Made by a program: the position numbers and the translations under genes
In this document: one piece after another, positions 26,684 to 35,931 of the stretch
Numbering within the stretch: the stretch's first letter is position 1
Layout of the letters: every line of letters starts with the position of its first letter
The notes under the pieces: generated by a model
Told to the model about the DNA's origin: nothing
Database searches by the model: none
What the model saw: the letters and a program-made list of their open reading frames with translations, nothing else
NCBI GenBank assembly: GCA_934098565.1
Contig: CAKOON010000005.1
Coordinates: 35,304 to 99,303 of the forward strand
DNA from: an uncultured Bacilli bacterium
Lineage (GTDB): Bacteria; Bacillota_I; Bacilli_A; RF39; UBA660
Direction: 5' to 3'
DNA: 64,000 nt

Positions 26684-27399
26684 TAAACAATTTCCTCCTT
26701 TCTCTTTTTATTTCGTAGATATATAAAGGTACCAGTACCACCAATTATTATCAAGATAACAATAGTAACTATAACCCAGTGTTTCTTAACAAAATTAGTA
26801 GTTTCTTCCAAGAAACCTTCTTTTCTAGTTTCATCATTAACACTTTTATGAGTCTTAGCATATTCATTAATACCATTAACAAAGTCAATATAAGCTATAT
26901 CATCAGCAGTCATAAATTCTTGACAATAAAAATAATCAGGATAATCACTACAAATTGATTCATTATAATACTGGTTAGCTCTTGGTACTGTAACATTTAT
27001 CTGTCTAATAGCTTTCTTACCACACTCGGTATCAACCGGATAAATTGAAATAGTATATTCTTTAACTTTTCCCATACCCCCAGTAGAATAAGATACTTCC
27101 CCATCAGTTTCCGGATCATAATCAAGACGATATTTAGAACTATCATATTCTAAGATAACATAAATATCACTAGTTAAATTATAAACGTCAATCATGCCTA
27201 AGTATGAAGTTCCGGTTATCTCTTCCCCACTATCTGGGTCCGTACTCGTATAATTATAAGAATAAGGATAGCCCTTAGCAGTTACGGCCCCAGCCGCATT
27301 ATTAAGTTCAGCCTGGCGTTCTAAAGTACAATATTCTGCTTTTACTTTAGGAATAAAAAGTAAACTTAAGAGAAAAAATAGTAAATATTTTCTTTTCAT
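26683..27399 (-). CDS. Exported, C-terminally membrane-anchored protein of the Tad locus
   Basis: 238 aa with signal peptide (KYLLFFLLSLLFIPKVKA), a beta-rich extracytoplasmic part with four or five Cys (YCTLERQ, DTECGKK, ICSDYPDYFYCQE) and a C-terminal helix (HWVIVTIVILIIIGGTGTFIYL) ending in basic RNKKRKE. This is the topology of a cell-surface protein held in the membrane. No family recognised. It overlaps the giant gene by one base and follows the 291-aa gene by 10 bases; it may anchor or chaperone the giant protein (inference). Confidence 0.65.
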   Translation of the reverse strand: MKRKYLLFFLLSLLFIPKVKAEYCTLERQAELNNAAGAVTAKGYPYSYNYTSTDPDSGEEITGTSYLGMIDVYNLTSDIYVILEYDSSKYRLDYDPETDGEVSYSTGGMGKVKEYTISIYPVDTECGKKAIRQINVTVPRANQYYNESICSDYPDYFYCQEFMTADDIAYIDFVNGINEYAKTHKSVNDETRKEGFLEETTNFVKKHWVIVTIVILIIIGGTGTFIYLRNKKRKEEIV

Positions 27400-27409
27400 G
27401 TTAACCTCC

Positions 27410-28285
27410 TTAGACGTTTTCCGATTTTATAAATCGATAATTTTTATCGAATGTATATTTGATAGATGGCATACCTTCAGTATTTTTACAATCTTCTAAA
27501 ACACGACCATTAGATATATAAATTTCTGATAAAGTAGTTTCACAATAAACTTTTTCTTTAAAGGCACTATCGTAAACTCCATACTTCATATCACCATCAA
27601 ATTGCATGACATTAAAATAATACTTAACAGATATTTCATAGCCGCTAGAAGTCTTTTCCAAAGAACCTTTTTCACTTTCATAAGAACCATCAGCATTTTC
27701 ATCATCAGAACCTTCTTCATCAGTATAATCAACCATACTTATCGGTATCATACATTCAGTATCATCGCAGATAACAGCATTTACTCCTCTAAAGAAGCCA
27801 TCAGTTATAATTGTTTCTGGTTCCATTTTCAAATCTTTAAACTTAGCTGCTAAGGCTTTATTAATAAATTTTATGGATAATTTTACTGTACCTAACTCTG
27901 TATCTTCATCAAACATATTAGCACCAGCCATATATTTAATTAAATCCGAGTCATTAAAGAACATTCTACTTAAAGTATAAAGAATTTTTACATTAGTATT
28001 GATATCATCAGAGTATGTAGCTCCCCAATAAATCTCATCAACAGTACCAGTAGTATCAGTACTGCCAATAAAGTCTTTAATGCTATCTTCATCAAATGGT
28101 TTAATAGCATCTTTTAAGTAATTTTCAAACTCATTAGTAGTAGGATTATCTGGGGTTAATTCTTTATCTTTATGAGTTACTTTAAATACTACAAAGATAA
28201 TAAGTCCAATTAGAATTAGACCTATTAATATGGAAACTATTATTGTTTTTTTGTTTTTAAAATCCACTTTTAACTTATTTTTCAT
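27410..28285 (-). CDS. Membrane-anchored extracytoplasmic protein, first gene of the Tad operon
   Basis: 291 aa with a single N-terminal helix (TIIVSILIGLILIGLIIFVVF) flanked by Lys, then an acidic, Asp/Thr-rich domain with four Cys (CDDTECMIP, YCETTLSE, EDCKNTEG). No known family. It is preceded by GAAGGATAAG and a TTGTTT-N17-TATTCT promoter, and it heads nine genes that read in one direction with gaps of 17 bases or less. Confidence 0.65.
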   Translation of the reverse strand: MKNKLKVDFKNKKTIIVSILIGLILIGLIIFVVFKVTHKDKELTPDNPTTNEFENYLKDAIKPFDEDSIKDFIGSTDTTGTVDEIYWGATYSDDINTNVKILYTLSRMFFNDSDLIKYMAGANMFDEDTELGTVKLSIKFINKALAAKFKDLKMEPETIITDGFFRGVNAVICDDTECMIPISMVDYTDEEGSDDENADGSYESEKGSLEKTSSGYEISVKYYFNVMQFDGDMKYGVYDSAFKEKVYCETTLSEIYISNGRVLEDCKNTEGMPSIKYTFDKNYRFIKSENV

Positions 28286-28320
28286 ACTTACACTTATCCT
28301 TCTCTATCTTAACTAATATA

Positions 28321-28349
28321 AGAATAACATTTTTTTTCCAAAAAAACAA
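28321..28349 (-). promoter_or_regulatory. Candidate promoter of the nine-gene Tad operon
   Basis: Minus-strand TTGTTT (28344-28349), 17-base spacer and TATTCT (28321-28326), 36 bases before the first ATG. Both boxes deviate from consensus, so this is a moderate promoter. It diverges from the rpsD promoter at 28389. Confidence 0.45.
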
Positions 28350-28388
28350 TTTAATATTACAAAAATGGCTATTTTTTTGCTAGTCTAA

Positions 28389-28417
28389 TTGACTTTAGGA
28401 AACGAATATGGTAAATT
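28389..28417 (+). promoter_or_regulatory. Promoter of rpsD
   Basis: TTGACT (28389-28394), 17-base spacer ending in TGG, then TAAATT (28412-28417), an extended -10. Transcription would begin near 28424, leaving a leader of about 158 bases. Confidence 0.7.
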
Positions 28418-28423
28418 ATTCTT

Positions 28424-28581
28424 GCGTTTAATTGGCAGTGCCTCTAGTTTATAGACGTGTCTATCCCAGTTATGGTTATAAGTATCTATGACTGCCTAAA
28501 GAGAAAATATCTAGATAGACTCCCCTAGAAATAAAAGGTATTCTAAGTAAAAGCAAAATATATGGAAAGGAGAATTATTTT
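28424..28581 (+). ncRNA. Structured rpsD leader, candidate S4 autoregulatory RNA
   Basis: The untranslated leader holds a long-range pairing GGCAGT (28434-28439) with ACTGCC (28491-28496) that encloses a palindromic hairpin at 28451-28464. In Bacillus, S4 represses its own gene by binding the rpsD leader, and a leader of this length and position here makes the same control likely. I have not matched it to a known consensus. Confidence 0.45.
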
Positions 28582-29184
28582 ATGGCAAGATATACTGGTG
28601 CTCAATACAAAAAATCTCGTCATCTTGGTTTCTCTACTTTAGAAAATGGTAAAGAACTTGCAAGAAGACCTTATGCTCCTGGTATTCATGGACAAGATCG
28701 TAAGAGAAAGTTAAGTGAATATGGTGTTCAGTTACAAGAAAAACAAAAGGTTAGATTTATGTATGGTTTAAATGAAAAGCAATTTGCTAAAACATTTAAA
28801 CGTGCTACTAAAATGGCTGGTATTACTGGTGAAAACCTACTTCAACTTCTTGAGACTAGACTTGATAATGTAGTTTACCGTATGGGTATGGCTACTACTC
28901 GTCGTGCTGCTCGTCAAGTTGTAAATCATGGTCATATTACTGTCAATGGTATCAAAGTTGATATTCCATCTTATACAGTTAAACCAGGCGACGTTATTGC
29001 AGTTAAAGAACAATCTTTAGATCATCCTGCAATTAAAGCTGCTGTTGAAGCTACTTTAAATCGTCCAGCTTACGTTGAACTTGATGCTAATAAGTTAACA
29101 GGAAAATATCTTCGTTATCCTGAAAGAAGCGAATTAAATCCTGATATCAATGAAGCATTAATCGTTGAATACTATAATAGATAG
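28582..29184 (+). CDS. rpsD: 30S ribosomal protein S4
   Basis: 200 aa, normal length. Primary 16S rRNA-binding protein that starts assembly of the 30S body. N-terminal ARYTGAQYKKSRHLGFST and the S4 domain RLDNVVYRMGMATTRRAARQVVNHGHITVNG are unmistakable; the C-terminus is ALIVEYYNR. Preceded by AAAGGAG at 28565. The N-terminal zinc-finger Cys residues found in some S4 proteins are absent (a C-minus form). Transcribed alone from its own promoter, with a clear terminator after it. Confidence 0.98.
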   Translation: MARYTGAQYKKSRHLGFSTLENGKELARRPYAPGIHGQDRKRKLSEYGVQLQEKQKVRFMYGLNEKQFAKTFKRATKMAGITGENLLQLLETRLDNVVYRMGMATTRRAARQVVNHGHITVNGIKVDIPSYTVKPGDVIAVKEQSLDHPAIKAAVEATLNRPAYVELDANKLTGKYLRYPERSELNPDINEALIVEYYNR

Positions 29185-29189
29185 TAAAC

Positions 29190-29222
29190 AAAAACTCCAA
29201 TCAATTCGGTTGGAGTTTTTTA
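29190..29222 (+). terminator. Intrinsic terminator of rpsD
   Basis: Arms 29190-29200 and 29210-29220 form an 11-bp stem (AAAAACTCCAA/TTGGAGTTTTT) around a 9-base loop, with the T-run continuing to 29221. The stem begins 6 bases after the rpsD stop. Confidence 0.9.
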
Positions 29223-29223
29223 G

Positions 29224-29608
29224 TTATTCTAAATTATCTTTTAAGATATTTATTCTGGTCTGTAAACCTTTAACTAAGGTTTCTATTCTAGTAGGATTTA
29301 TTTCTAATTTCTTTTAGCCAGTATCGGTCTGATAGTGAAAGACCACAAGCTTTATTTAGTAGTTCGGAAGTAGTAAAAACATTTAGTCTCGCTAAGAGTC
29401 TTTTTAGATTTTTCCTAGTTTTAGGAATAGGTCTATTTTGAAGCCATTCATTCAAGTTTTCCAAATAATTTGAATTTTTATTTATTACTAATGGAACATG
29501 CTTAATATTATAGATACTTAAAATATTTGTAAAACATTGATATTCTTTGCTGTATTCTGCACGTAAAACAGGATTATTTTTATTCATCAAAATCAATTTC
29601 ATAAACAT
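29224..29608 (-). pseudogene. Relic of a HipA-like serine/threonine kinase gene
   Basis: The open frame (29288-29608, 106 aa) carries only the N-terminal part typical of Firmicutes HipA-domain proteins: MNKNNPVL, LNEWLQNRPIPKTRKNLKRLL and LNKACGLSLSDRYWLKE. Functional members go on for about 200 more residues with the kinase core; here the frame ends in IRNKSY. In another frame just downstream, 29224-29298 encodes EINPTRIETLVKGLQTRINILKDNLE followed by a stop, which looks like the original C-terminal helix. The middle (catalytic part) is missing, so this is a deletion relic rather than a working toxin kinase. Confidence 0.5.
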
Positions 29609-29614
29609 ACACTT

Positions 29615-29645
29615 TCAAAAAAGCCCCCTACTTACTAGGTTGCTC
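29615..29645 (-). terminator. Weak terminator of the M16 peptidase pair
   Basis: On the minus strand AGCAACCTA and TAGGGGGCT pair with two mismatches over a short loop, followed by TTTTTTGA. It overlaps the stop codon at 29628. Confidence 0.5.
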
Positions 29646-30917
29646 TTCTAAAGGATTCATAATAACGGTACAAGTCGAATATTTCTTCAAGTCATTTATC
29701 ACTCTACTTGCGGTTTCTATATTAAGATTTTTAATAATATCATAAGTATTAGTAATTAACTTACCATAAGTCATAATATTATCTTGAACCATACTATTTA
29801 AGTATTCAATATCATCTAAACCATAAATAAAGTCAGCAATATTACAACGAATTCTTCTTTCTAAACGTTTAGGAGTTAAATCCATATTTTCATAATTTTC
29901 TTTTAACATTTTTTCAATCTCGGTTGGATACTTAGTTTCAGCATTAATGTTAATAATTAAATAATCATCAACAATGGACGCATTGGTACTTAATTTACTT
30001 ACTAGGTTACTTTCTAATAATCTTTCTTTAATTTGACTAGTAGTTCCAAAGTTGGCATTCATAATAATACGAGTATAAACTAATTTTTCCATATCACTAA
30101 TACTGCCTAAGCTACTTTTCTTTATCTTATAAGCTATTCTTAGTTTAGGAACAGTAATATTACCAGTAATAATTTTTCTTTCTTCACAAACAGTTTCTTT
30201 TTCTTTAGGTCTGATTTTAACGGGTTCTAAATACTCTTTAAATTCTTTTGTATTTTGATTTTCTCTAATAACCACATCTAAGTAATCAGCGTCAAAGTTA
30301 CCAGTAACTACTAAGAACATATTGGCAGGATGATAAAAAGTATTATAGACTAAATTTATCTCCTCAAGAGTAATATTTTTAACGTCTTCTTCATCTCCAG
30401 TAACATAGTATTTACGACTGTTTTCATGAAACAAAGCATTATTTAAAGTATAATATAACATTTGATAAGGATTATTCTTACCCATTTTAACTTCTGATAA
30501 AATAATTTTTCGCTCTTTTTCAATTAGTTCCTTCGTAAAATAAGGAGTCTCAACATAATCAAGTAAATGCGTAATATTTTCTTTTAAGTTAGAACTAGCT
30601 AAAACTTCATAAGAAGTATAGCCAAAAGTCGTAAAAGCATTAATAGAAGACCCTAATTTATTATAGTAATCATGAGCAGTCTTATTAGGTCCTTCATTAA
30701 ATTTAACATGTTCTAAAAAGTGAGCAATTCCCTTTGATACTTGATAAGTCTTATTGCCAATTTTAAAATCAGTATCAATGCTACCATATTTAACAGATAA
30801 AGTAGCATAAAAATTAGAGACATTCTCTTGAGGCCACATATAGACTTCAAGACCATTATCTAGTTTGTCATAATAGACGGTTTCATTATATTTACTAATC
30901 GTTAGTTTTTTTAACAT
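29628..30917 (-). CDS. ymfH: M16-family zinc peptidase (YmfH-like, catalytic partner)
   Basis: 429 aa. The N-terminal domain has the inverted zinc motif HFLEH at residues 66-70 (with the catalytic Glu), followed after about 75 residues by the third-ligand region (EKERKIILSEVKMG). M16 peptidases of this kind form heterodimers that degrade small peptides or process proteins at the membrane. The partner gene upstream lacks the motif, as in other YmfF/YmfH pairs. The start overlaps the end of that gene by 23 bases, so the two are translated together. Confidence 0.9.
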   Translation of the reverse strand: MLKKLTISKYNETVYYDKLDNGLEVYMWPQENVSNFYATLSVKYGSIDTDFKIGNKTYQVSKGIAHFLEHVKFNEGPNKTAHDYYNKLGSSINAFTTFGYTSYEVLASSNLKENITHLLDYVETPYFTKELIEKERKIILSEVKMGKNNPYQMLYYTLNNALFHENSRKYYVTGDEEDVKNITLEEINLVYNTFYHPANMFLVVTGNFDADYLDVVIRENQNTKEFKEYLEPVKIRPKEKETVCEERKIITGNITVPKLRIAYKIKKSSLGSISDMEKLVYTRIIMNANFGTTSQIKERLLESNLVSKLSTNASIVDDYLIININAETKYPTEIEKMLKENYENMDLTPKRLERRIRCNIADFIYGLDDIEYLNSMVQDNIMTYGKLITNTYDIIKNLNIETASRVINDLKKYSTCTVIMNPLEEQPSK

Positions 30918-32172
30918 TGGAACCTCCTAATAAATAGATGGTATTTAATTTAATCTTGTTTGCCAAAGTTACTATTTCTTCTTTAGTAACAGTTGTAATC
31001 TCTTTTAAACGTTCACTTAACAAGGGAGAGTCAATAAGATTATGGAACAAATAATTATCCAAAATACTAGTCTGGTTATCCATACTGGTATTTATCTGGT
31101 TTACAAGAGTTTTCTTCGTAGCCATTATTTCTTCATCTGTAAATTTGCCTTGCTGCATTTCTTTTAAGGCCTTACCAACTAATTTGACACAAGCATCTTT
31201 ATTTTCATAATCAATTCCAGCATAGACAATTAAAAGATTATCTTGTTTTTGAAAAAGACTATACGTCTGATAACACATACCATTTTCTTCTCGAAGATAT
31301 TGACTAAGTTTATTATTTATTGAGCCATACCCAAATAAAGAATTAAAATAACTCATTACATAGTTTTTCTCTCTTAGACTTAAATTATCAGTTTGATAAA
31401 GCATAATAAGACTAGATTGTTCATAAGGTCCAATAGCCTCTTTATTAATAATTTTTTTAATAGGTTTATTCTGGACTGCATATTCTTCTTTTAGACTAGC
31501 TATATAATTATTTTGATAATATTCATTAATAGAGGCTGCTACGGTATCCATATCGGTATTACCGATAAAATAAATATCACAAGCAAACTCTTTTAAGAAT
31601 CTTTGATAATAGTTATATAAATCTTCTTTAGTTATTTGGTCTAATTCTGCAATAGTCCCAGGATAATCAAAACTAGCCGGATTATCTTTATCTAAAGTTT
31701 TAAAAGCCTCTTTAAAAGCATAGGTAGTAGGATTATCATTACTACTTAAAATAGATGTTCTAAGTAAGTTTTTTACGATATTAAATATCTTAGTATCAGC
31801 TTCTCCCGCATTAAAGTTAGGGTGAAAAACAAATTCAAAAGGGAACTTTAAAGCTTCTTCTAAATGCTTTTTATCACAGTATTTAGGGTCTAAAAAGTCC
31901 ATAATAAAGTCTAAAAAGACCATCTGTCCCACTCTAGTACTAGCTTCATAAAAGGAAGCATCATATAAGTCTTCTAGTTTTTCAATGACTTTCTTCCTTT
32001 TATTATATTTTTTAGAAGAATAGCTTAAATAGTCTCCTAACAAATTATTAATCGTAATAGTATCCCTAGTAACCCGATTTTTGAAAATTATTTCTAAATG
32101 ACAAGTCTTAAATTTATCGGTCTTAATTGTATATAAGTTATAGGTATCATTTTTGTATACTTTATATTCCAT
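30895..32172 (-). CDS. ymfF: M16-family peptidase homologue (YmfF-like, non-catalytic partner)
   Basis: 425 aa, homologous in plan to the next gene (two M16-type halves) but without HxxEH: the matching place reads NNLLGDYLSYSS. It is therefore the non-catalytic subunit of an M16 heterodimer. Sequence features include a conserved C-terminal helix-rich lobe (REENGMCYQTYSLFQKQDN). The pair is best known downstream of cell-envelope genes in Firmicutes. Confidence 0.88.
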   Translation of the reverse strand: MEYKVYKNDTYNLYTIKTDKFKTCHLEIIFKNRVTRDTITINNLLGDYLSYSSKKYNKRKKVIEKLEDLYDASFYEASTRVGQMVFLDFIMDFLDPKYCDKKHLEEALKFPFEFVFHPNFNAGEADTKIFNIVKNLLRTSILSSNDNPTTYAFKEAFKTLDKDNPASFDYPGTIAELDQITKEDLYNYYQRFLKEFACDIYFIGNTDMDTVAASINEYYQNNYIASLKEEYAVQNKPIKKIINKEAIGPYEQSSLIMLYQTDNLSLREKNYVMSYFNSLFGYGSINNKLSQYLREENGMCYQTYSLFQKQDNLLIVYAGIDYENKDACVKLVGKALKEMQQGKFTDEEIMATKKTLVNQINTSMDNQTSILDNYLFHNLIDSPLLSERLKEITTVTKEEIVTLANKIKLNTIYLLGGSNVKKTND

Positions 32173-32211
32173 AATTATCTCCTAAGTATATTATGCCAGA
32201 AGTAAAAATTT

Positions 32212-33981
32212 TTATTCTTCAATTTCTTTAGCTAGTTCGGGTACTTCGTCCTTATCTTTTTCAACGGGATTATACCATTTACTAACACCTTTATAGATAA
32301 GATTTAGTTTATTGCCATTTAGACGATATAAATCTTGGGTTTTACTAGCATCATCATAGTTTTTAGTAGCATACATTACGTCATCATTAATATAGATAAA
32401 GGAGTTAATATCATCGGCTAATTTACTATTAATAATACCATTGTAGATAATTAGTTTACCAGCATTATTAGCATAATCTTTTAAATAATAAATAGAGTTT
32501 TCAGTCTCAGAAATAGTTAAATATTCACTATAAACATTAGTATTTATAACACTAGTCTTGCCGGAACTAGCTAGTTTTAAAGTATTAGAGTCATTTTCTT
32601 TAACTAAATAAACAAGTCCCATCGCACTGTCATAATTTTTAATACTAAGACTTAAATTTTCATCGATTTTTTTATAACTACTAGCGTGTTTATTACTTAC
32701 TTTACTGTAGTACAAGGTGTTATCTTCAGTAAAATAGATACCATCACCTTTTAAGTAAGTAACAACTAAGGTATCATTAACGGCTTCTTTAACTAAAGAG
32801 TCCTCCAAGTCGTTTTGAAAGTATAAACCATTTTCTTTGGTAGTTTCAATATCTTTTTTAAATTCATCTAACGAAGTATAATTTGATAAGTCGAAGTCAC
32901 TGTTCCAATTCATCTTAGTATAAATAAGAAGACGACTAGTTAAATCATAAGTATAAACTTTATCAACAGAACTAGCAAGTAAAGTTTTAGTTTGATTATT
33001 TTGATAATAAACGTCATAAGCACTGACCGTATAATTCTTGGCATAATCACGCATTTTATTGCGTTCTTCAACTAATTTTTGTTCGGCTTTTTTAGCTTCT
33101 TGCTCTTCTTTAGTTAAGTTCTCATTACTAGAAGCCACATATTTTTTATCATTACTAGCTAGGCTATCTTTAATATTATTATAAATATTAATGGTATCAG
33201 TAGTCTTCGTCGTATAAATAAACTTTGTAAAGTTAGTATTATAAGTTAAAAGTTTTTCAATATTAGTTAAAACTCTTGTATTATCAAAGTTAGTAAAATT
33301 ATATAAATAGTAACTTAAAGACTCATCAGTATTTAAAGTCGAATAAAGCATTTTCTTACCATCTTTACTAATAATTATATCTTCATAAGATTTAGCAATA
33401 GTATCAATAGTTTGATTATCAATATCTTTAACTAAAAGTGAATTATCTTTTTCATAAATGACATAATTTAGAGAAACGTCCAAAAGTTTAGAAACATTAG
33501 AGTCAACTAAATAACTCGAACTATTACGACGATTATAAATATAAAGGTCTTTATTAGTCTCAATATAATAAACATACTTATCATCACTACTAAATCCATA
33601 ACTAGAAGCTTTATTAGTAAGTAGTTTCTTATTATCAGTACTAGTAGTATCTAAAAGATATAAATTACCGGAATCAGTATAAAGAATATGTCTAATATCA
33701 TCGTTGGCATAAACAATATCAGTTTCCGAAATATCGGTAATATTATTAACATCATTATTTCTGGTAATAACTCTTAAACGGTTATCTGAGCCCATAAAGA
33801 CAAAAGGATAATCAGGAGTAATATTAGTACGGAACAAACTACCTACTAAGAGTAAAAAAATAGATAAGAACATAATGCTAAAAACAATTACATAAGACTT
33901 AGTTGATTTAACAATGTGATTAGTTCTTATTTCTTCTTCTGTTATGGTCAAATTTTTTTCTTTGCTTTTTTTATTTTTCAC
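32212..33981 (-). CDS. Membrane-anchored beta-propeller-like protein of unknown function
   Basis: 589 aa. A short cytoplasmic N-terminus, one helix (YVIVFSIMFLSIFLLLVGSLF) and a large extracytoplasmic part made of many short strands with repeating patterns such as DDKYVYYIETNKDLYIYN, SKDGKKMLYST and YLVKENDSNTLKL, the look of a DPP-IV/TolB-type propeller. A coiled Lys/Glu stretch interrupts it (EEQEAKKAEQKLVEERNK). The start is GTG 33981 after AAGAGG; the frame from 33990 would use a GTG overlapping the ribosome binding site. No function can be named. Confidence 0.7.
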   Translation of the reverse strand: MKNKKSKEKNLTITEEEIRTNHIVKSTKSYVIVFSIMFLSIFLLLVGSLFRTNITPDYPFVFMGSDNRLRVITRNNDVNNITDISETDIVYANDDIRHILYTDSGNLYLLDTTSTDNKKLLTNKASSYGFSSDDKYVYYIETNKDLYIYNRRNSSSYLVDSNVSKLLDVSLNYVIYEKDNSLLVKDIDNQTIDTIAKSYEDIIISKDGKKMLYSTLNTDESLSYYLYNFTNFDNTRVLTNIEKLLTYNTNFTKFIYTTKTTDTINIYNNIKDSLASNDKKYVASSNENLTKEEQEAKKAEQKLVEERNKMRDYAKNYTVSAYDVYYQNNQTKTLLASSVDKVYTYDLTSRLLIYTKMNWNSDFDLSNYTSLDEFKKDIETTKENGLYFQNDLEDSLVKEAVNDTLVVTYLKGDGIYFTEDNTLYYSKVSNKHASSYKKIDENLSLSIKNYDSAMGLVYLVKENDSNTLKLASSGKTSVINTNVYSEYLTISETENSIYYLKDYANNAGKLIIYNGIINSKLADDINSFIYINDDVMYATKNYDDASKTQDLYRLNGNKLNLIYKGVSKWYNPVEKDKDEVPELAKEIEE

Positions 33982-34025
33982 GGAAAACACCTCTTCTTAT
34001 ATTATCATATTAAATGTTAGAAAAG

Positions 34026-35153
34026 TCAATTTAACTTTTCATACTCGCTTGTAAAAAAGCGGTCAGTCATGCCAGCAATATAGTCGATGACGACTCTTTC
34101 TTTGGTGGTATTTTGTTTATAATCATCATTCATATACTTATAAAAATAGATATAAATGTTACTATTAATATTTTCACAGTTTAGGTCGTTTAAACTGGAT
34201 GAAAAAACTTTTTCAAACATTTGATGCCAAGTGGCTAAGGTTTCTTTGGAGTTAGCTTTACTATAAATATGTTCATAATTAAATTTCTTTAGGCCAGACA
34301 AACATTTAAAGGCTTCTCTACTCATGCTGATATAATCTTTGTTAATACTATTTTCAATGATATCATTAATAAAATAGTTTACAATTTCTCGATTAGTAAA
34401 GCCAGTAATGGTCATAAGCTCTTTAGGGAGTTCACTCTTTTTTAAGAGATTTAAGCGAATAGCATCTTCAATATCACGACCGAGATAGCTGATAATATCA
34501 CTAACCCGGACAACACAACCTTCTAAGGTCATCGGAATAAGAGAAGCATTGGCATCTTTATTTTTATAAGTTTGATAATATTCTTGAAAAACATCTTCTT
34601 TAGTCTTAGGTATAGGCTTATAGCAGGATAGTTCTAGCTCGCCATTATGACACATGATAGCATCAAGTACTTGAATAGTAAGATTTAACCCAGCACCCTT
34701 ATTTTCAAGGAACTCTAGTTTACGAACACTTTGAATATTATGATTAAAGTAACCTTCCCCTACTCTTAAAGAAATTTCGTTTAGAATGGCTTCGCCAGCG
34801 TGACCAAAAGGTGTATGACCAATATCATGACCGAGACTAGCGGCCTCAATTAAGTCTTCATTAAGTCCTAAGGCCCGACCAATCGTACGAGCAATTTTAC
34901 TAACTAGTTGAACATGCGTACTGCGTCTTGTTATATTGTCATTGAAGGTGTTACTAAATACCTGGGTTTTATTAATATAACGAGTATAAGCAAGCGAATA
35001 GATAATCCGATCAATATCATGAAAATATGGTGGTCTTATATCGTCGGCTTCCGGGGTTTTACGGTAAGCAGCGGCATTTTTGGTAGCTAGAGGGCCTAAA
35101 AAGTTGTCATGGTTCATATTTTTTTTAATTAATTGGAAAGTTTCTTCGTTCAT
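34026..35153 (-). CDS. dgt: dGTPase-type HD-domain dNTP triphosphohydrolase
   Basis: 375 aa. Signature HD motif HDIGHTPFGHAGE, with upstream R/H region TRRSTHVQLVSKIARTIGRALGLNEDLIEAASLGHD and the downstream RVSDIISYLGRDIEDA metal-binding segment. These enzymes hydrolyse dNTPs to deoxynucleosides and triphosphate, controlling dNTP pools and sometimes limiting phage replication. The length fits the short Dgt class. Preceded by a GGTGATG ribosome binding site; it diverges from the plus-strand gene at 35235. Confidence 0.88.
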   Translation of the reverse strand: MNEETFQLIKKNMNHDNFLGPLATKNAAAYRKTPEADDIRPPYFHDIDRIIYSLAYTRYINKTQVFSNTFNDNITRRSTHVQLVSKIARTIGRALGLNEDLIEAASLGHDIGHTPFGHAGEAILNEISLRVGEGYFNHNIQSVRKLEFLENKGAGLNLTIQVLDAIMCHNGELELSCYKPIPKTKEDVFQEYYQTYKNKDANASLIPMTLEGCVVRVSDIISYLGRDIEDAIRLNLLKKSELPKELMTITGFTNREIVNYFINDIIENSINKDYISMSREAFKCLSGLKKFNYEHIYSKANSKETLATWHQMFEKVFSSSLNDLNCENINSNIYIYFYKYMNDDYKQNTTKERVVIDYIAGMTDRFFTSEYEKLN

Positions 35154-35234
35154 AATTCATCACCAAGATTATTGTAACAAAAAAAGGTTTTAAAAGGAAG
35201 ATTTATGTGTTAGAATAACCAACAGGTGATTTTA

Positions 35235-35816
35235 ATGGATTTTGGAAGTAATTAGGTTGTTGTTAATGGAGTTTTGAGAACCAAGGATGAAGTTTGGAAA
35301 ATGTATTATGAAGCTTTTAACGATAATCTGGTAACCATTCTAATCCCTGATGAAAATAATGGTTTTATTCCCTATCCACATCTTAACTTAGGAACCAGGT
35401 TAAATAGAGATTATTATGCATCACTTGGGCACGCTAAGTGTTTTGAGAAAATAAACGAATTATTGTTGAGGGATAAGAGAAATTCCTATGTAGTTAAGGA
35501 CTTTGACAATATTCAAGACCGCACTTTCATTGCATATAAATTTGTAGAAAAAGGTTCAGTGGCCATCATGCGTACTAGTAAAGATAATTTCTTGTTAATA
35601 TTTCCGGGCTTTAGTGATGATATTGAAAAGAACAGAATAATGTGTGACGATGCTTTAAAATTGATTAAGTTGCTAAATGTTAACCTTAGTCAGGGGTGTT
35701 TTCAAATTAATGGGCAAGTAATTTTTAGTTTAGAAGCATTCGAAGAATATTGCCATCTTTTAAAATCAAATGATAAACCAAGAAAAAGACAACTTCAAGT
35801 TAAAAAGAAAAAATAA
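35235..35816 (+). pseudogene. Gene of unknown function interrupted by an early in-frame stop
   Basis: A strong AGGTGAT precedes an ATG at 35235, but the frame reads six sense codons (MDFGSN) and then TAG at 35253-35255. The same frame then runs open for 180 more codons from a TTG at 35274 to the stop at 35816. The product has no recognised family; it ends in a basic KPRKRQLQVKKKK tail. Either it is a nonsense pseudogene, or translation begins at the TTG (spacing from GGAG is only 3 bases), or the six-codon reading is a leader peptide. I favour a broken gene. Confidence 0.55.
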
Positions 35817-35843
35817 TTGTTTATGATAGACAGTTGTTTTTTT
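35815..35843 (+). terminator. Weak terminator after the interrupted gene
   Basis: AATTGT (35815-35820) and ACAGTT (35830-35835) pair with one G-U, followed by GTTTTTTTC. The stem is short but the T-run is good. Confidence 0.5.
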
Positions 35844-35931
35844 CTTTTATTATAGCAAAACTTGTGTTAAAATCACTAATCGGTATTAGCTTTTAAGAAA
35901 AATATATTATTTTTAAAGAAAAGGAGATTAA

